Assembly: GCA_027487685.1 (NCBI GenBank)
Contig: JAIYDC010000134.1
Coordinates: forward strand, 1-64,000
Length of the DNA stretch: 64,000 bases
Direction: 5' to 3'
Source of the DNA: Pseudomonadota bacterium
Lineage (GTDB): Bacteria > Bdellovibrionota > Bacteriovoracia > Bacteriovoracales > Bacteriovoracaceae
Shown here: piece by piece, positions 1 to 9,228 of the stretch
How the letters are laid out: each line of letters starts with the position of its first letter
Position numbering within the stretch: the stretch's first letter is position 1
The notes under the pieces: model-generated
What the model was told of the DNA's origin: nothing
Databases searched by the model: none
Seen by the model: only the letters and a program-made list of their open reading frames with translations
Position numbers and translations under genes: made by a program

Positions 1-1681
1 CCTCAGTGAAGTTAAGCTGTGCGGTTTTACGAAGAACGAGAAAGTAATCGTCGTCGCTAAGCTCGGAATGATAACGAGCGTAGTACTTCGCAAGGAGGTC
101 GTAGTCCTTTAGAGTGGAGAGGTACATAAGGGTCTTGCCTTTATAGGCGCCGGCGGTGATGAAGTGGTTGATCAACCGCTCATTGCGCTTTTTAACGACG
201 TAATACATGAGTGTCGGACCTACCAGCTGAGGGCGGTCGTTAATAATCTCGGCAATGGCGGTGCTTTTAATGATCTCATCTACCGATGCTTCGTTGACGA
301 ACGCGATCGTCTCCGTCCCAGTCTTCAGTGTCCAAACGACCCACCCGAGGGTGATCATGAGAGACGCCGCAATTGGCATAGAGATGCGCCAGTCGAGGAG
401 ATGACCGAACCAGTGCTTGATGCGTTGGGGGGTAGAGACATAGTAGTTAAAAGGAAGCTTGGCGGAGAGCTTGTGCTCGAGAAATGAGATGCGAGACGAG
501 AGTTCTGGATGGGTCGAGAAAGTTCGCGCGAGCCACTTCGAGACAGGCCCCTTCTCCCCGCTTCGGCGTGTCTTCCGGGCCAGGTACTCTGGGATTTCAT
601 CCTGGGTCGTTAAATTTGCGAGTGCAGACTTGAAGGCCTCAAGGTCCGCACCGAGGACCATGACGGCGTAAGCGTCGGCCTCGAACTCGTGGGAGCGAAG
701 TGTGTCGAAGAGGAGGGAATAATTAAAGACGAACCAGCCCAGGCAGAGCGTGACAACCCAGGCGGTGGTGAGACCTGCGTGGATGTAAGCGTCCTCTCCC
801 CAGTAGAGGAATGAGACGCCAAAGACAACCAGCATGATAAGACCAAGACCGACAATAATCGAGATGAAATTTTTCATCAGGTCGATCACGCGTTTGTGAA
901 TGTGCCTGTTCGCAACATGCGCTAGCTCGTGAGCGATGACAGCGTCAAATTCAGCTAAAGTGAGTGTCGTTCGGAGTGCCCGTCCCACGAACATCGTTTG
1001 GTTGGAAAAAGAGAGCAATTTTAGGCCGACGACGAAAGCGTTCTTGATGTCGGTCTCGATCCAGCGGATACGCATATTAGGCTGACCTACCTGCTGCAGG
1101 CGATGGCCAATAAGCTCAAGATACTCGGGCTCTATGATCTCGCGGTTAGGGATCAGACGGAGCATGATGATCACGGTACAGAAGATTGTAAGAACAGAAA
1201 CAAAGATGATGTTAAAGAGAAGGCCGATAAACCACAGGCTTCCCCACTCGTCATAGACGCCGTCCTGGAAGAGCCAGTTGAGGACTGCATAAATGAGGAT
1301 TGGCAGCATCACCATGGCGAAGTTCACTCTGAGTTCTTTGACGAGGTGACCTTTGAAGGAATCGTAGAGTTCGAGCTGCGTCTGGCGCTCAACGTAGCGG
1401 ATGAAAAACTGATAGATAAAGAAGCCTGAAAATAGGAGGCAGAGATAAACTGCGCCTAAGCCCACGATCCCGATCGCCATGGCCCTCTCGGAAATCAGGT
1501 GGGCAACGATGAACGCAAGGAATCCTTCGAAGATGAAGACATAGAAGTGGTGGCCCAGGATCATTTCCCGGTGGGAGGCGTTCTTCGCCTCAATAAGAGA
1601 AGCGAGGAACGCAGGGCGCTCCTTCCGGAACTTCTTTAAGTTGTAGGCGATGGCGATCACCAGGAATAGAACATAGAGCAT
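1..1681 (-). CDS. M48-family (Ste24-like) membrane zinc metallopeptidase, C-terminus off window
   Basis: Reading the minus strand from an ATG at 1681 gives an open frame that runs off the left edge (at least 560 codons). It begins with hydrophobic segments (MLYVLFLVIAIAY, then two or three more helices). It then carries the zinc motif HELAH, encoded near 920-935, followed by two further hydrophobic helices and an HEFEAD sequence that supplies the third ligand (ExxxD). This order (membrane helices, HExxH, helix pair, ExxxD) is the layout of M48 peptidases such as Ste24/HtpX, which degrade or process proteins at the membrane. The region after the peptidase domain has a further membrane helix and unassigned sequence. 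It is divergent from the rhodanese gene. The family is clear, but the substrate cannot be read from sequence. Confidence 0.88.
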   Translation of the reverse strand, partial: MLYVLFLVIAIAYNLKKFRKERPAFLASLIEAKNASHREMILGHHFYVFIFEGFLAFIVAHLISERAMAIGIVGLGAVYLCLLFSGFFIYQFFIRYVERQTQLELYDSFKGHLVKELRVNFAMVMLPILIYAVLNWLFQDGVYDEWGSLWFIGLLFNIIFVSVLTIFCTVIIMLRLIPNREIIEPEYLELIGHRLQQVGQPNMRIRWIETDIKNAFVVGLKLLSFSNQTMFVGRALRTTLTLAEFDAVIAHELAHVANRHIHKRVIDLMKNFISIIVGLGLIMLVVFGVSFLYWGEDAYIHAGLTTAWVVTLCLGWFVFNYSLLFDTLRSHEFEADAYAVMVLGADLEAFKSALANLTTQDEIPEYLARKTRRSGEKGPVSKWLARTFSTHPELSSRISFLEHKLSAKLPFNYYVSTPQRIKHWFGHLLDWRISMPIAASLMITLGWVVWTLKTGTETIAFVNEASVDEIIKSTAIAEIINDRPQLVGPTLMYYVVKKRNERLINHFITAGAYKGKTLMYLSTLKDYDLLAKYYARYHSELSDDDYFLVLRKTAQLNFTE

Positions 1682-1754
1682 TAGCTTGACTCTCCAGTGA
1701 ACTTATCGGAATTTGATGAGACGAAGATTAAGGAAAACGAAAAGGAGACCGGTT

Positions 1755-2078
1755 GTGTCAAACACTCTTCTGAGCCTCAGGGAATTTCATGAGATGCATC
1801 TAAAACTGGGTAAAAACGACGTCATTCTCGACGTTCGAAATCCCGGGGAATACGCCGAGGGCCACATAAAGGGAGCGCTCAACATCCCTCTTCCGGAGGT
1901 CGCTCAGCACGTGGAAAAGCTCAAGGGCTTCGACCATGTTTACATTCATTGCAAGCGCGGAGGCCGTGCCCAGACTGCGTTCCAACTCCTGGCAGGTGCG
2001 GGACTTGGAAACCTGGTCTGTATTGGGGATGCGGGAATGGACATGTGGATTGCGGAAGGCTTTCCAGTCGAGCGTTAG
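1755..2078 (+). CDS. Single-domain rhodanese-like sulfurtransferase
   Basis: This is a 107-residue one-domain rhodanese. It shows the DVRNPGEYAEGHIKGALNIP block and an active-site loop HCKRGGRA, in which the Cys would carry the persulfide. Such small rhodaneses move sulfane sulfur from thiosulfate or persulfide donors, or act in stress responses; no partner is encoded beside it. I chose the GTG at 1755 because AAAGGAG at 1741-1747 sits 7 bases upstream. An ATG at 1713 is in frame but would add a basic 14-residue extension and has no ribosome site. The 3' end overlaps the convergent exported-protein gene by 4 bases. Confidence 0.85.
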   Translation: MSNTLLSLREFHEMHLKLGKNDVILDVRNPGEYAEGHIKGALNIPLPEVAQHVEKLKGFDHVYIHCKRGGRAQTAFQLLAGAGLGNLVCIGDAGMDMWIAEGFPVER

Positions 2079-2500
2079 TTAGCGAGTTTAAAGCAGAGCT
2101 CTTCGTGGTTGACCACATAGGTCTGGTCAATCACGTTCCCGAGTCCCAGCTGGCCCAAGGTCACTTTGACTCTTACCGGGAACTTCAAGGTCGTGAGTCC
2201 TGAGCAGTTGTATCCCAGAGCATTTTCGTTAATCAAACTTTGAGCGTAGGTCAGAAGCAGAGCGCGCATGCGATCTTCAGGGAGATCTTCCTGGAACCGC
2301 TGGAGGCAGTTGTCACGGCACTCGCGCTGGTGAGCAACGGCGTAGGTGCTGTACTCCTCAAGCTCGAAGACTTTTAAGCGGTTTGTTTTGAGTTGGTGGG
2401 AGCCGGTGGTGGGGGCCATGACTCGGACTTCGCAGTCGCAGCCGATGGCGAACGCGGCGGTGGATGCGGCGGTGAGGATCAGGGCCAGTAGGAAATTCAT
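2075..2500 (-). CDS. Small exported protein of unknown function
   Basis: A 141-residue protein with a clear signal peptide (MNFLLALILTAASTAAFA), followed by a mature part with six or so cysteines (CDCEV, REC, NC, NCS, LCF), which suggests disulfides in the periplasm or outside the cell. I do not recognise a family. The ATG at 2500 is preferred over the in-frame ATG at 2518, because the upstream one adds six residues before the signal peptide and lies in the arm of an inverted repeat. It is convergent with the rhodanese gene and lies downstream of the two GNGGD genes on the same strand, separated from them by the inverted repeat at 2518-2550. Confidence 0.7.
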   Translation of the reverse strand: MNFLLALILTAASTAAFAIGCDCEVRVMAPTTGSHQLKTNRLKVFELEEYSTYAVAHQRECRDNCLQRFQEDLPEDRMRALLLTYAQSLINENALGYNCSGLTTLKFPVRVKVTLGQLGLGNVIDQTYVVNHEELCFKLAN

Positions 2501-2517
2501 AAGTTCCGTATCGGACA

Positions 2518-2550
2518 CCGGGGCGTGGCCTTAAGTGGGCCACGCCCCGG
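2518..2550. terminator. Perfect 13-bp inverted repeat, probable U-less terminator
   Basis: CCGGGGCGTGGCC at 2518-2530 pairs perfectly with GGCCACGCCCCGG at 2538-2550 around a 7-base loop. It lies just after the stop of the 510-residue GNGGD gene on the minus strand. No T-run follows the stem in either direction of transcription (the A/T run at 2552-2557 lies before the stem for minus-strand transcripts). It is probably a transcript-end hairpin, but an operator is also possible. Confidence 0.5.
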
Positions 2551-2567
2551 AGAAAAAATTGCCCTAT

Positions 2568-4100
2568 CTATTCGATCCGGCCATCGCGGTGGATTTTGAA
2601 GCTTCGGCGACTTACTGGTAAACCATAGACCTTAAATATCACCTCATCCGTCCCTCTGGAAAACTCATACAATCCTTTCTTAAGAATGAGCGCTGGACGG
2701 TTTCGACCGCCGGCAGGCCGAAGAACGACGTCTGCTGCCACCTCTAAGACTGTGGTTTTAAAAGTTCTGGCAAAATCACCAAGGTTGAAAGTCAGGTCAT
2801 CTCTACCATTAAACAGAACCGGAACGGTAAAGCGCTCAAAGATCTGCATCGGAAGTGGCTCAATTCCAAAAAGACTCGCCTCGTTAAGGGTCACTTCTTG
2901 CTGTTCGATCCTAACCCCTTTGATCCAAAGCTTTCGTTCATCGGCGATGAAGATCCCATTTCCAAGTATTCTTGCTCCCTTTGCATCGATAAACAACTGT
3001 GAGAAACGAAAATTCGAAAGCTCGAGTGGACCAAGAAGCCCTTCGACGATTCCAAAACGACCTCCTAATGAGGCCCCTTCATCACTGAACTGGCCCCCCA
3101 GGTCCTGAAAGGAATTCATTGAAAACGAAATAGAGGTAGGTGCCCCAGAAAATTCAAAAGTTCCCTCACCGACTACAGTGGCCTGAATGCCAAAGGAGGA
3201 CTTCCCAATTTCGACATGACTTGGCACACTAAGCTTGATTCGCACGTTTTTGAATTCGAAGATTTCTCCGGCAGGGATAAAAAATCCACGCCCATAGTTT
3301 GAATCGTAACCAGAAGGAGAAACATCTATGCGGTCAGCAGACTGGCAGTAATCTCCGTACTCCCTAGTTACGCAGATTGAGAGGCTCTTAGATGAGTCGG
3401 GTTCCACTCGATACAGTTCCACTGAGAGTCGAGAGAGGATCAATGATCCATGACTTCTGAAGATGTAACTAAAAAGTTCCAGTTCGGTTCTGTTTCGAGG
3501 ACTAAACGTCTGCGTGAGCCTTAGGAAGAGAAGTGGATCCATCTCATCCCGAAGAAGTTGCCCAACCATCGCCCGAACAGTCATGCTGGTCCCGACATTC
3601 TTTTTTATGGCTTCCCGGTAAATCACTTCGTGAAGCATCAGTGCCATCTTGTTGAATTCATCCAGTTTGTCCCACAGGTCCTGGCTAATGGTATAGCGGT
3701 TAGCACCGGGGATGATATCTCCATCGGCCAGCTGGACCGCGATCTGCTCGAGTTTGCAGCCACGCGGGATAACCGCCAGGCCCGCGTCCGCCACGTCAGA
3801 GAGTTCGATGCCAGGAAGGATCAGTGATTCGCGGAAGAACTCCTGCCCATACTCACGGTAGCGACTTGCACGCTGTGGCTGAAGTTGTGATAGTCGGCGC
3901 TCGAGGACTTCGCGGAACATGTCTTCGTGGTTTTGGGTGGTGAGCTTGAGAGGTTTAAAGCCTCGGACCCGGGCTTCGTAGAGATCGAGGAGTTCGACCT
4001 TGTCGCCGCAGACGATGACGTCGCCGCCGTTGCCGACGCGGTCTCCGGCCGTTGCTGTAAACGTAATAAAAGAGACAATTAAGAGGATGAGCATTTTCAT
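2568..4100 (-). CDS. Exported GNGGD-signature protein, paralogue 1 (510 aa)
   Basis: A signal peptide (MKMLILLIVSFITFTATA) leads into DRVGNGGDVIVCGDKVELLDL. About 195 N-terminal residues, through ALMLHEVIYREA, are closely similar to the next gene upstream. The central 250 residues differ strongly and look beta-rich. The last 70 residues are again shared (RPAGGRNRPALILKKG and the ending DGRIE). I recall short VGNGGD exported proteins as common in Bdellovibrio relatives, but I know no assigned function. The conserved HEVIYREA resembles the start of a metalloprotease helix but lacks the second His of HExxH, so I do not call it an enzyme. It is the last gene of a three-gene operon with a TIGR02147-type regulator and lies 69 bases after its paralogue. 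Confidence 0.75.
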   Translation of the reverse strand: MKMLILLIVSFITFTATAGDRVGNGGDVIVCGDKVELLDLYEARVRGFKPLKLTTQNHEDMFREVLERRLSQLQPQRASRYREYGQEFFRESLILPGIELSDVADAGLAVIPRGCKLEQIAVQLADGDIIPGANRYTISQDLWDKLDEFNKMALMLHEVIYREAIKKNVGTSMTVRAMVGQLLRDEMDPLLFLRLTQTFSPRNRTELELFSYIFRSHGSLILSRLSVELYRVEPDSSKSLSICVTREYGDYCQSADRIDVSPSGYDSNYGRGFFIPAGEIFEFKNVRIKLSVPSHVEIGKSSFGIQATVVGEGTFEFSGAPTSISFSMNSFQDLGGQFSDEGASLGGRFGIVEGLLGPLELSNFRFSQLFIDAKGARILGNGIFIADERKLWIKGVRIEQQEVTLNEASLFGIEPLPMQIFERFTVPVLFNGRDDLTFNLGDFARTFKTTVLEVAADVVLRPAGGRNRPALILKKGLYEFSRGTDEVIFKVYGLPVSRRSFKIHRDGRIE

Positions 4101-4169
4101 AATATTCCTAAATTTTTTAAACTTATATCTTCTATTGCGTGCTTAACATTTACCGTTCATAAAAATGAT

Positions 4170-5711
4170 CTATTCGATTCGGCCATCGCTGAAGACTTTA
4201 AAACTCCCTCTTGTTTCCAAGGAATCCCCCGTGAAAGTAACTGCGTATGCTGCCCGTTGAAATACATACGCACCTTTCTTAAGCACGAGCGCTGGTCGAT
4301 TGCGGCCTGCCGCAGGACGAAGGATCACATCAGTAAGAACTTCGATATATGCTATATCAAGAGAGCCGGCCATGTTTCCAAGGTCATAATAGAGGGAGTG
4401 AGGCCGAGAATACCTGGACCGAATCGGAACAGTGAATCTACCGAAGAGATTAAGCTCCAGCGGGGTACCTTCAATTAAACTTATGTTCTCAAGAATCACT
4501 TTACGGTAAACAACCCAGAGGCCAGTCGCATGAAACTGTTTCCCTTCATCTTTGACGATCATAGATTTTTGAGTTTTAACTCCGACACTCCAGTTCGGTG
4601 TTGTGTAAATTTCCGCGCTAGCATCAGCCGTGAGATCCAGTTCACCGATGCGGCCACCAGAGATGCCAAATCCAGAGAATTTGAACTGACCTCCATCCTT
4701 AGAGTCCAATCGCAGGAAGGAAACGTTTCGAAGCATAATTGTGGCAGGAATAGTTCCAAGAACTTCAAAAGTTCCAGTTCCTCCTTTCACTAGTGGGAGG
4801 ATCAGAGATTTCATTCGATGAAAAAAGCTTCGTACATCAAGAGTAATGCGAGCATTTTGTGCTTCGATGACTTCTCCTGCCTCAAAGAAGCGGCTTTCGG
4901 CACCATCGTCCATTTTAAAGCCCTTTGGGCTTACATCGGCTTTGCGCCCATAGGCACAGTGATCTATGAAGGGCTTGAGGCAAAGCACGAGTTTATCAGC
5001 TTCGAAGCGGAACGTGTTCTCTCCAGTTCGCCGAACTTTGAGAGGGTCGCGAGAATCGTAGGTGTAAGGATCGGTGTAAACCTCGAAGCTGAAGATTTCT
5101 AGTTTGGGTCCCTGGCCCTTTGTCAGCTCAAGGAAAAGCGCTTCATCCATCTCAGTTCGCAGAATCTGACCTACGAGAGCACGTACGATCATGCTACGTC
5201 CAGTGCGGTTCAGGATCGCCTCCCGATAGATCACCTCATGCAGCATAAGCGCCATCTTGTTAAACTCGTCGAGCTGATCCCAGAGGTCCTGGCTAATTGT
5301 GTAGCGATGACCCCCTGGCGGAATATCCGCATCTGAGAGCTGGATCACAATCTGCTCGAGTTTACAGCCGCGGGGGATCACCGCAAGGCCCGCGTCGTCT
5401 ACGTCAGAGAGTTCAATCCCAGGAAGGATGATAGATTCTTTGAAAAACTCTTCGCCGTAATCGCGGAAGCGCTTGGCCCGCAGAGGCTGGAGCCGATGGA
5501 TCCGACGCTCGATGACTTCATTGAGCATCTCCTCGTGGGTGTCGCTCTCTAATTTAAGAGGTTTGTGGCCTTTCACTCGCGCCTCATAGAGGTCAAGAAG
5601 TTCGACTCTGTCGCCGCAGACAACGACGTCGCCGCCATTACCTACACGGTCTCCGCCGCCTGCAAAGGTCTGAGCGCTGAACGCCAAAAGGGATAGTAGT
5701 AAGATTTTCAT
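4170..5711 (-). CDS. Exported GNGGD-signature protein, paralogue 2 (513 aa)
   Basis: This paralogue of the downstream gene has a signal peptide (MKILLLSLLAFSAQTFA) and then GGGDRVGNGGDVVVCGDRVEL. The N-terminal third is closely similar to paralogue 1 (for example LPGIELSDV, DAGLAVIPRGCKLEQI, RYTISQDLWD, FNKMALMLHEVIYREA). The middle third is divergent, and the C-terminal block RPAAGRNRPALVLKKG...DGRIE is shared. The pattern of conserved ends and a variable centre suggests common export or folding with different binding targets; this is inference. A good ribosome site (GAGGAA) precedes the ATG. The start overlaps the stop of the upstream regulator gene by 4 bases (5708-5711), so translation is probably coupled. 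Confidence 0.75.
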   Translation of the reverse strand: MKILLLSLLAFSAQTFAGGGDRVGNGGDVVVCGDRVELLDLYEARVKGHKPLKLESDTHEEMLNEVIERRIHRLQPLRAKRFRDYGEEFFKESIILPGIELSDVDDAGLAVIPRGCKLEQIVIQLSDADIPPGGHRYTISQDLWDQLDEFNKMALMLHEVIYREAILNRTGRSMIVRALVGQILRTEMDEALFLELTKGQGPKLEIFSFEVYTDPYTYDSRDPLKVRRTGENTFRFEADKLVLCLKPFIDHCAYGRKADVSPKGFKMDDGAESRFFEAGEVIEAQNARITLDVRSFFHRMKSLILPLVKGGTGTFEVLGTIPATIMLRNVSFLRLDSKDGGQFKFSGFGISGGRIGELDLTADASAEIYTTPNWSVGVKTQKSMIVKDEGKQFHATGLWVVYRKVILENISLIEGTPLELNLFGRFTVPIRSRYSRPHSLYYDLGNMAGSLDIAYIEVLTDVILRPAAGRNRPALVLKKGAYVFQRAAYAVTFTGDSLETRGSFKVFSDGRIE

Positions 5712-6490
5712 AAAGATTCCTCGTGCTTTGGAAGTTGTGTAACTGGATAAAGGTGAACGTTTAGGTGGTAGATCTCCCGGGGATCGTCACCTTCGACGAG
5801 GTCTGAGATTTCATCTTGAAAGCTTCGGACAAGGTCTTTTATTTTTTTTAAGTTTTTAGGGTTGAGCTTCAATAGGATCGACGAGAAATCCCGAAGCTCA
5901 GGGGTAACCTCACGTAGGGCCCGGTCGGAGAGCTCAAGAGTCTCCTGGTGGTAGCGCTTGATGGCACTGTTCGAGATGTCCTCCGTCGTCTGGTAGCGCA
6001 GGTGGGTGCGGCGGTAGCGCTCGCCCACTTCCTCAATCATTCCAAGACGCAGAAGCCTGTCGAGGGCGTCTCGAATCTTACTCTCCGGGAGGTTGAGTCT
6101 CGTCGCCAGGTGCGGGGCCTCGTGGGCCTCTTCCGGAAGTTCCAGAAGATTTAAAAGTGCGAGGTAGTACCAAGTTGAGAGCACCTGGTATTGATCCAGT
6201 GATAGGTCATGGAAGACTTTCTTGGCGCGCGTGCGCCGGGGTTTGGCCTCATCAAAGAAGCGCTCGATCTCGTGAGGTGGGTGATTGAGGTTCGTGAGAA
6301 TCTTCTTCGCTGTAGTAACCGATACCGTCCGCTTACTCTGGATAATCTCACTTAAAGAACCAGAGCTGATCCCTAGCCGCCGGCCGAATGCGCGCTGGCT
6401 GTACGACGGATTAGTACTCCGCCGGGCCGCGTACTCGGCGACGAGCTTCTCTTGAAGGCGAGATTGTTGGTGCGGTGTCAGAAGTTCCAT
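5708..6490 (-). CDS. TIGR02147-family (DUF4423) transcription regulator-like protein
   Basis: A 260-residue protein whose N-terminal 60 residues look like an HTH: SYSQRAFGRRLGISSGSLSEIIQSKRTVS, a classic 'avoid-or-bind' HTH followed by helices. The rest (FHDLSLDQYQVLSTWYYLALLNLLEL, then a winged-helix-like block with IRDALDRLLRLGMIEE) matches the DUF4423/TIGR02147 pattern known from Fibrobacter and Bdellovibrio. I took the ATG at 6490; an upstream in-frame TTG at 6526 would add twelve residues. The gene overlaps the GNGGD gene by 4 bases, so the natural reading is that this protein controls, or is co-expressed with, the two exported paralogues. No ligand can be inferred. Confidence 0.85.
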   Translation of the reverse strand: MELLTPHQQSRLQEKLVAEYAARRSTNPSYSQRAFGRRLGISSGSLSEIIQSKRTVSVTTAKKILTNLNHPPHEIERFFDEAKPRRTRAKKVFHDLSLDQYQVLSTWYYLALLNLLELPEEAHEAPHLATRLNLPESKIRDALDRLLRLGMIEEVGERYRRTHLRYQTTEDISNSAIKRYHQETLELSDRALREVTPELRDFSSILLKLNPKNLKKIKDLVRSFQDEISDLVEGDDPREIYHLNVHLYPVTQLPKHEESL

Positions 6491-6536
6491 GGCGGGATAC
6501 TTATGACAAGACCCCTCGGAGCACAATGCTCCTTGT

Positions 6537-6564
6537 AAAAAATCTGCTCCGACGGGCGGAGCAG
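6537..6564 (-). terminator. Intrinsic terminator of polA
   Basis: Minus-strand transcripts leaving polA meet an 8-bp stem (CTGCTCCG 6544-6551 with CGGAGCAG 6557-6564, 5-base loop), followed at once by six U residues (A-run 6537-6542 on the plus strand). This is one of the few canonical terminators in the window. It separates polA from the TIGR02147-GNGGD operon. Confidence 0.8.
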
Positions 6565-6591
6565 GGATTCCTTAAGTACTTGAATCTTATT

Positions 6592-9222
6592 CTATTTCAG
6601 GTCGTACCAGTTGGCCCCGGTACCCATTTCCACCTTGAGCTCCACTGAAAGAGTCACCGCCCCTTCCATCTGCTCCTTGACCAGAACCTTAAGATCTTCG
6701 ACCTCAGCTGGCTCCACATCAAAGATCAATTCATCGTGCACCTGAAGAATCATGCGCGACTTTAACTTCCGCTCGGCGAGAATCCGCTGGATGTTAATCA
6801 TGGCGAGCTTGATGATATCCGCCGCGGTCCCCTGAATCGGACTATTGATCGCGACTCTTTCGGCCATGGCCTTCACTTGGCGGTTGGTTGACTTAATATC
6901 CGGAAGAAGGCGCTTGCGCCCAAAGAGCGTCTCGGCGTAACCGGTCGCCTCAGCGCGCTCCTTAAGGCCGTCGAGGTAGCTCTTCACAGACTGAAACTTT
7001 TGAAAGTAATTCGTGATGTACTTCTTCGCCTCTCCCTGGGAGATATGCAGAGTTTGCGAGAGACCAAAGCTTGTCTGACCGTACATAAGGCCGAAATTGA
7101 TCGCCTTCGCTGAGTTTCGCATGTCTTTTGTGACCTGATCGAGGGGGATGTCGAAGATCTCAGAAGCAGTCTGACGGTGGATGTCTCGGTCGTTCTTGAA
7201 GGCCTCGAGCATGTGCCGGTCTTGGGAGAAGTGCGCTAATAGACGAAGCTCTACTTGGGAGTAGTCCGCCGAGAGCAGAACGCGACCCGGGGAGGGTACG
7301 AATCCGCGGCGAAGTTTGCGGCCATTCTCAGTGCGAACCGGGATATTCTGGAGATTCGGATTGTCAGAAGAAAGGCGGCCCGTCGCCGCGTTCGAGGGCT
7401 GGAAGTGAGTATGAATCTTTCCCGTCGTCGGAGAAATCATGGTGGGTAGTGCTTTCACATAGGTTGAGAGCAGTTTTTCAATCTCCCGGTATTTTAAGAG
7501 AAGCTCGGGGATAGGATTGAGCTTCAGCGCCGCAAGCTCCGTCAGAACTTCCGCGTCGGTAGAGTAACCCGTCTTAGTTCTCCGGATAACTGGAAGTTGA
7601 AGTTTTTCAAACAGGAGTTCACCAATCTGCTTCGGCGACCGCAGGTTCACCGTAGTTCCTGCTACCGCATAGACCTCCGCTTCGATAGCAGTGATCTGGG
7701 TCGTGAATTCCTGCTCAAGCTCTTTATAGAATTTGGTATCAAGAAAGACACCCTCGAGCTCGATCGCCGCCAGAACCTTGATCAGCGGAATGTCGAGGTC
7801 GTCATAGGCCCGTTCCGCATTCATCTCCTGCATTTTTGCTCGAAGGATGGGGTAGAGTTTCAGGATCGCCTCGGCCCTCGACCCATGATGGGTGAGTTCG
7901 GCCCCGTCGTCATTTCCAAAGAGATCTCCCTGGCCCTTAGCTGGGGCCTCGAGCTTAAAGCCGAGGAATTCCTCGGTGATGGTGTCCAGGTCATGCCGGA
8001 ACTCAGGGTTTAAGATGAAGTGGGCCTGGGCGAGGTCAAAGTACTTAAACTCCGGCGTCACTCCGGACCCAAGAGCTAATTGAAGAATCGGCTTGGACTG
8101 GTAGCACACCACCAGGGGTCGGGCCTCATTAAGAATACTGATGAAGGTCTTAGCACCCTCAGGATTAAGGTCGATGAGGCCCACGGCCTTTGACGTCGCC
8201 ACGGCGACTGCGCGCCAGCAGCGGTGCTGGTCAAGCTCGTCGTCGCACACTTGAGCAACGGCGACGGCGGCTTCAGTGGCCAGGGCCACTTTAAAATCTG
8301 CAAGAGTCCACCGCTCGACCGTCTTCGCTACTTCCCGCTCAGGGAGAAGCGAGGCCTTATCACTATGATCTTTAAATTCGGCCAGCTTGGTCTGCCAAGA
8401 ACGGAAGCCAACCCTGTTCAGGAAGGTCTCTATTTCGGGAGTGTAGCGCAAGCGATAGCCGACTTCATCGGCGGAGAAACGCAGCTTAAGGTCACAGACG
8501 ATCTTCACGAGTTCTTTTGAAAGCCGCGCCATGTCCGCTTGGGTAGCTATCGCTGCCTGAGCACGCTTGTTCTTAATCGCTGCCGCGTTAGCGAGGATAT
8601 TTTCCAGACCGCCAAATTCCTCCAGTAGGTTTTGGGCACCCTTAGGGCCAATACCAGCGACACCTGGGATGTTATCTGAGGAGTCACCAATGAGAGAGAG
8701 GAAATCCATGATCTGCTCAGGATAAACGCCCATCTTATCTTTCACATCCTCTCGCTCGTAGATCTTCTCTTTCATCGTATCGAGAAGCTTTACCGGCCCG
8801 CCCACGAATTGCATGAGGTCCTTGTCTCCGGACGCGATAAGGATTTCATCGAAGTCGGCCTTCCACTGAGTGACCACCGAGCCGATAATGTCGTCGGCCT
8901 CATACCGTGGCACTTTGATTTCCGGAAGACCGAGTGCTGTCACCAGTTCGTCCACCAGGGCAAACTGCGGGATGAGCTCATCGGGTGGTTCTGTCCGGTT
9001 GGCCTTATATTCTGGATAGATGTCTTTTCGAAACGAGCCCTCTTTCGTATCCCGCGCCACGAGGACATGGGTCGGTTGATACTTGACCAGCATATTGTGA
9101 AGCATAGAGAGAACGCCATACACCGCGTTGACCGGAGTCCCATCGGGTGCATGGAGTGGACGAATGGCGAAGAAGGCCCGAAAGATGAAATTCGAGATGT
9201 CGATGACGATTAATTTTTTCAT
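6592..9222 (-). CDS. polA: DNA polymerase I
   Basis: An 876-residue family A DNA polymerase used in Okazaki-fragment maturation and repair. The N-terminal 290 residues form a 5'-3' flap exonuclease (IDISNFIFRAFF, ASGDKDLMQFV, GDSSDNIPGV). The C-terminal 380 residues carry all polymerase motifs: A (LLSADYSQVELRLLAHF), B (RNSAKAINFGLMYGQ) and C (LQVHDELIFDV). The middle domain has the 3'-5' exonuclease fold remnants, but the region matching the DxE metal site (E. coli DTETD) reads VAQVCDDELDQHR, so proofreading is probably lost, as in Taq and Bacillus Pol I. It starts 6 bases after the RDD gene stop, so the two are co-transcribed. Confidence 0.97.
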   Translation of the reverse strand: MKKLIVIDISNFIFRAFFAIRPLHAPDGTPVNAVYGVLSMLHNMLVKYQPTHVLVARDTKEGSFRKDIYPEYKANRTEPPDELIPQFALVDELVTALGLPEIKVPRYEADDIIGSVVTQWKADFDEILIASGDKDLMQFVGGPVKLLDTMKEKIYEREDVKDKMGVYPEQIMDFLSLIGDSSDNIPGVAGIGPKGAQNLLEEFGGLENILANAAAIKNKRAQAAIATQADMARLSKELVKIVCDLKLRFSADEVGYRLRYTPEIETFLNRVGFRSWQTKLAEFKDHSDKASLLPEREVAKTVERWTLADFKVALATEAAVAVAQVCDDELDQHRCWRAVAVATSKAVGLIDLNPEGAKTFISILNEARPLVVCYQSKPILQLALGSGVTPEFKYFDLAQAHFILNPEFRHDLDTITEEFLGFKLEAPAKGQGDLFGNDDGAELTHHGSRAEAILKLYPILRAKMQEMNAERAYDDLDIPLIKVLAAIELEGVFLDTKFYKELEQEFTTQITAIEAEVYAVAGTTVNLRSPKQIGELLFEKLQLPVIRRTKTGYSTDAEVLTELAALKLNPIPELLLKYREIEKLLSTYVKALPTMISPTTGKIHTHFQPSNAATGRLSSDNPNLQNIPVRTENGRKLRRGFVPSPGRVLLSADYSQVELRLLAHFSQDRHMLEAFKNDRDIHRQTASEIFDIPLDQVTKDMRNSAKAINFGLMYGQTSFGLSQTLHISQGEAKKYITNYFQKFQSVKSYLDGLKERAEATGYAETLFGRKRLLPDIKSTNRQVKAMAERVAINSPIQGTAADIIKLAMINIQRILAERKLKSRMILQVHDELIFDVEPAEVEDLKVLVKEQMEGAVTLSVELKVEMGTGANWYDLK

Positions 9223-9228
9223 TCTAAC

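Noticed and set aside
2568-4100. HEVIYREA in the GNGGD proteins as a metalloprotease motif
   Set aside because: The second His of HExxH is missing and no third ligand is visible in either paralogue.
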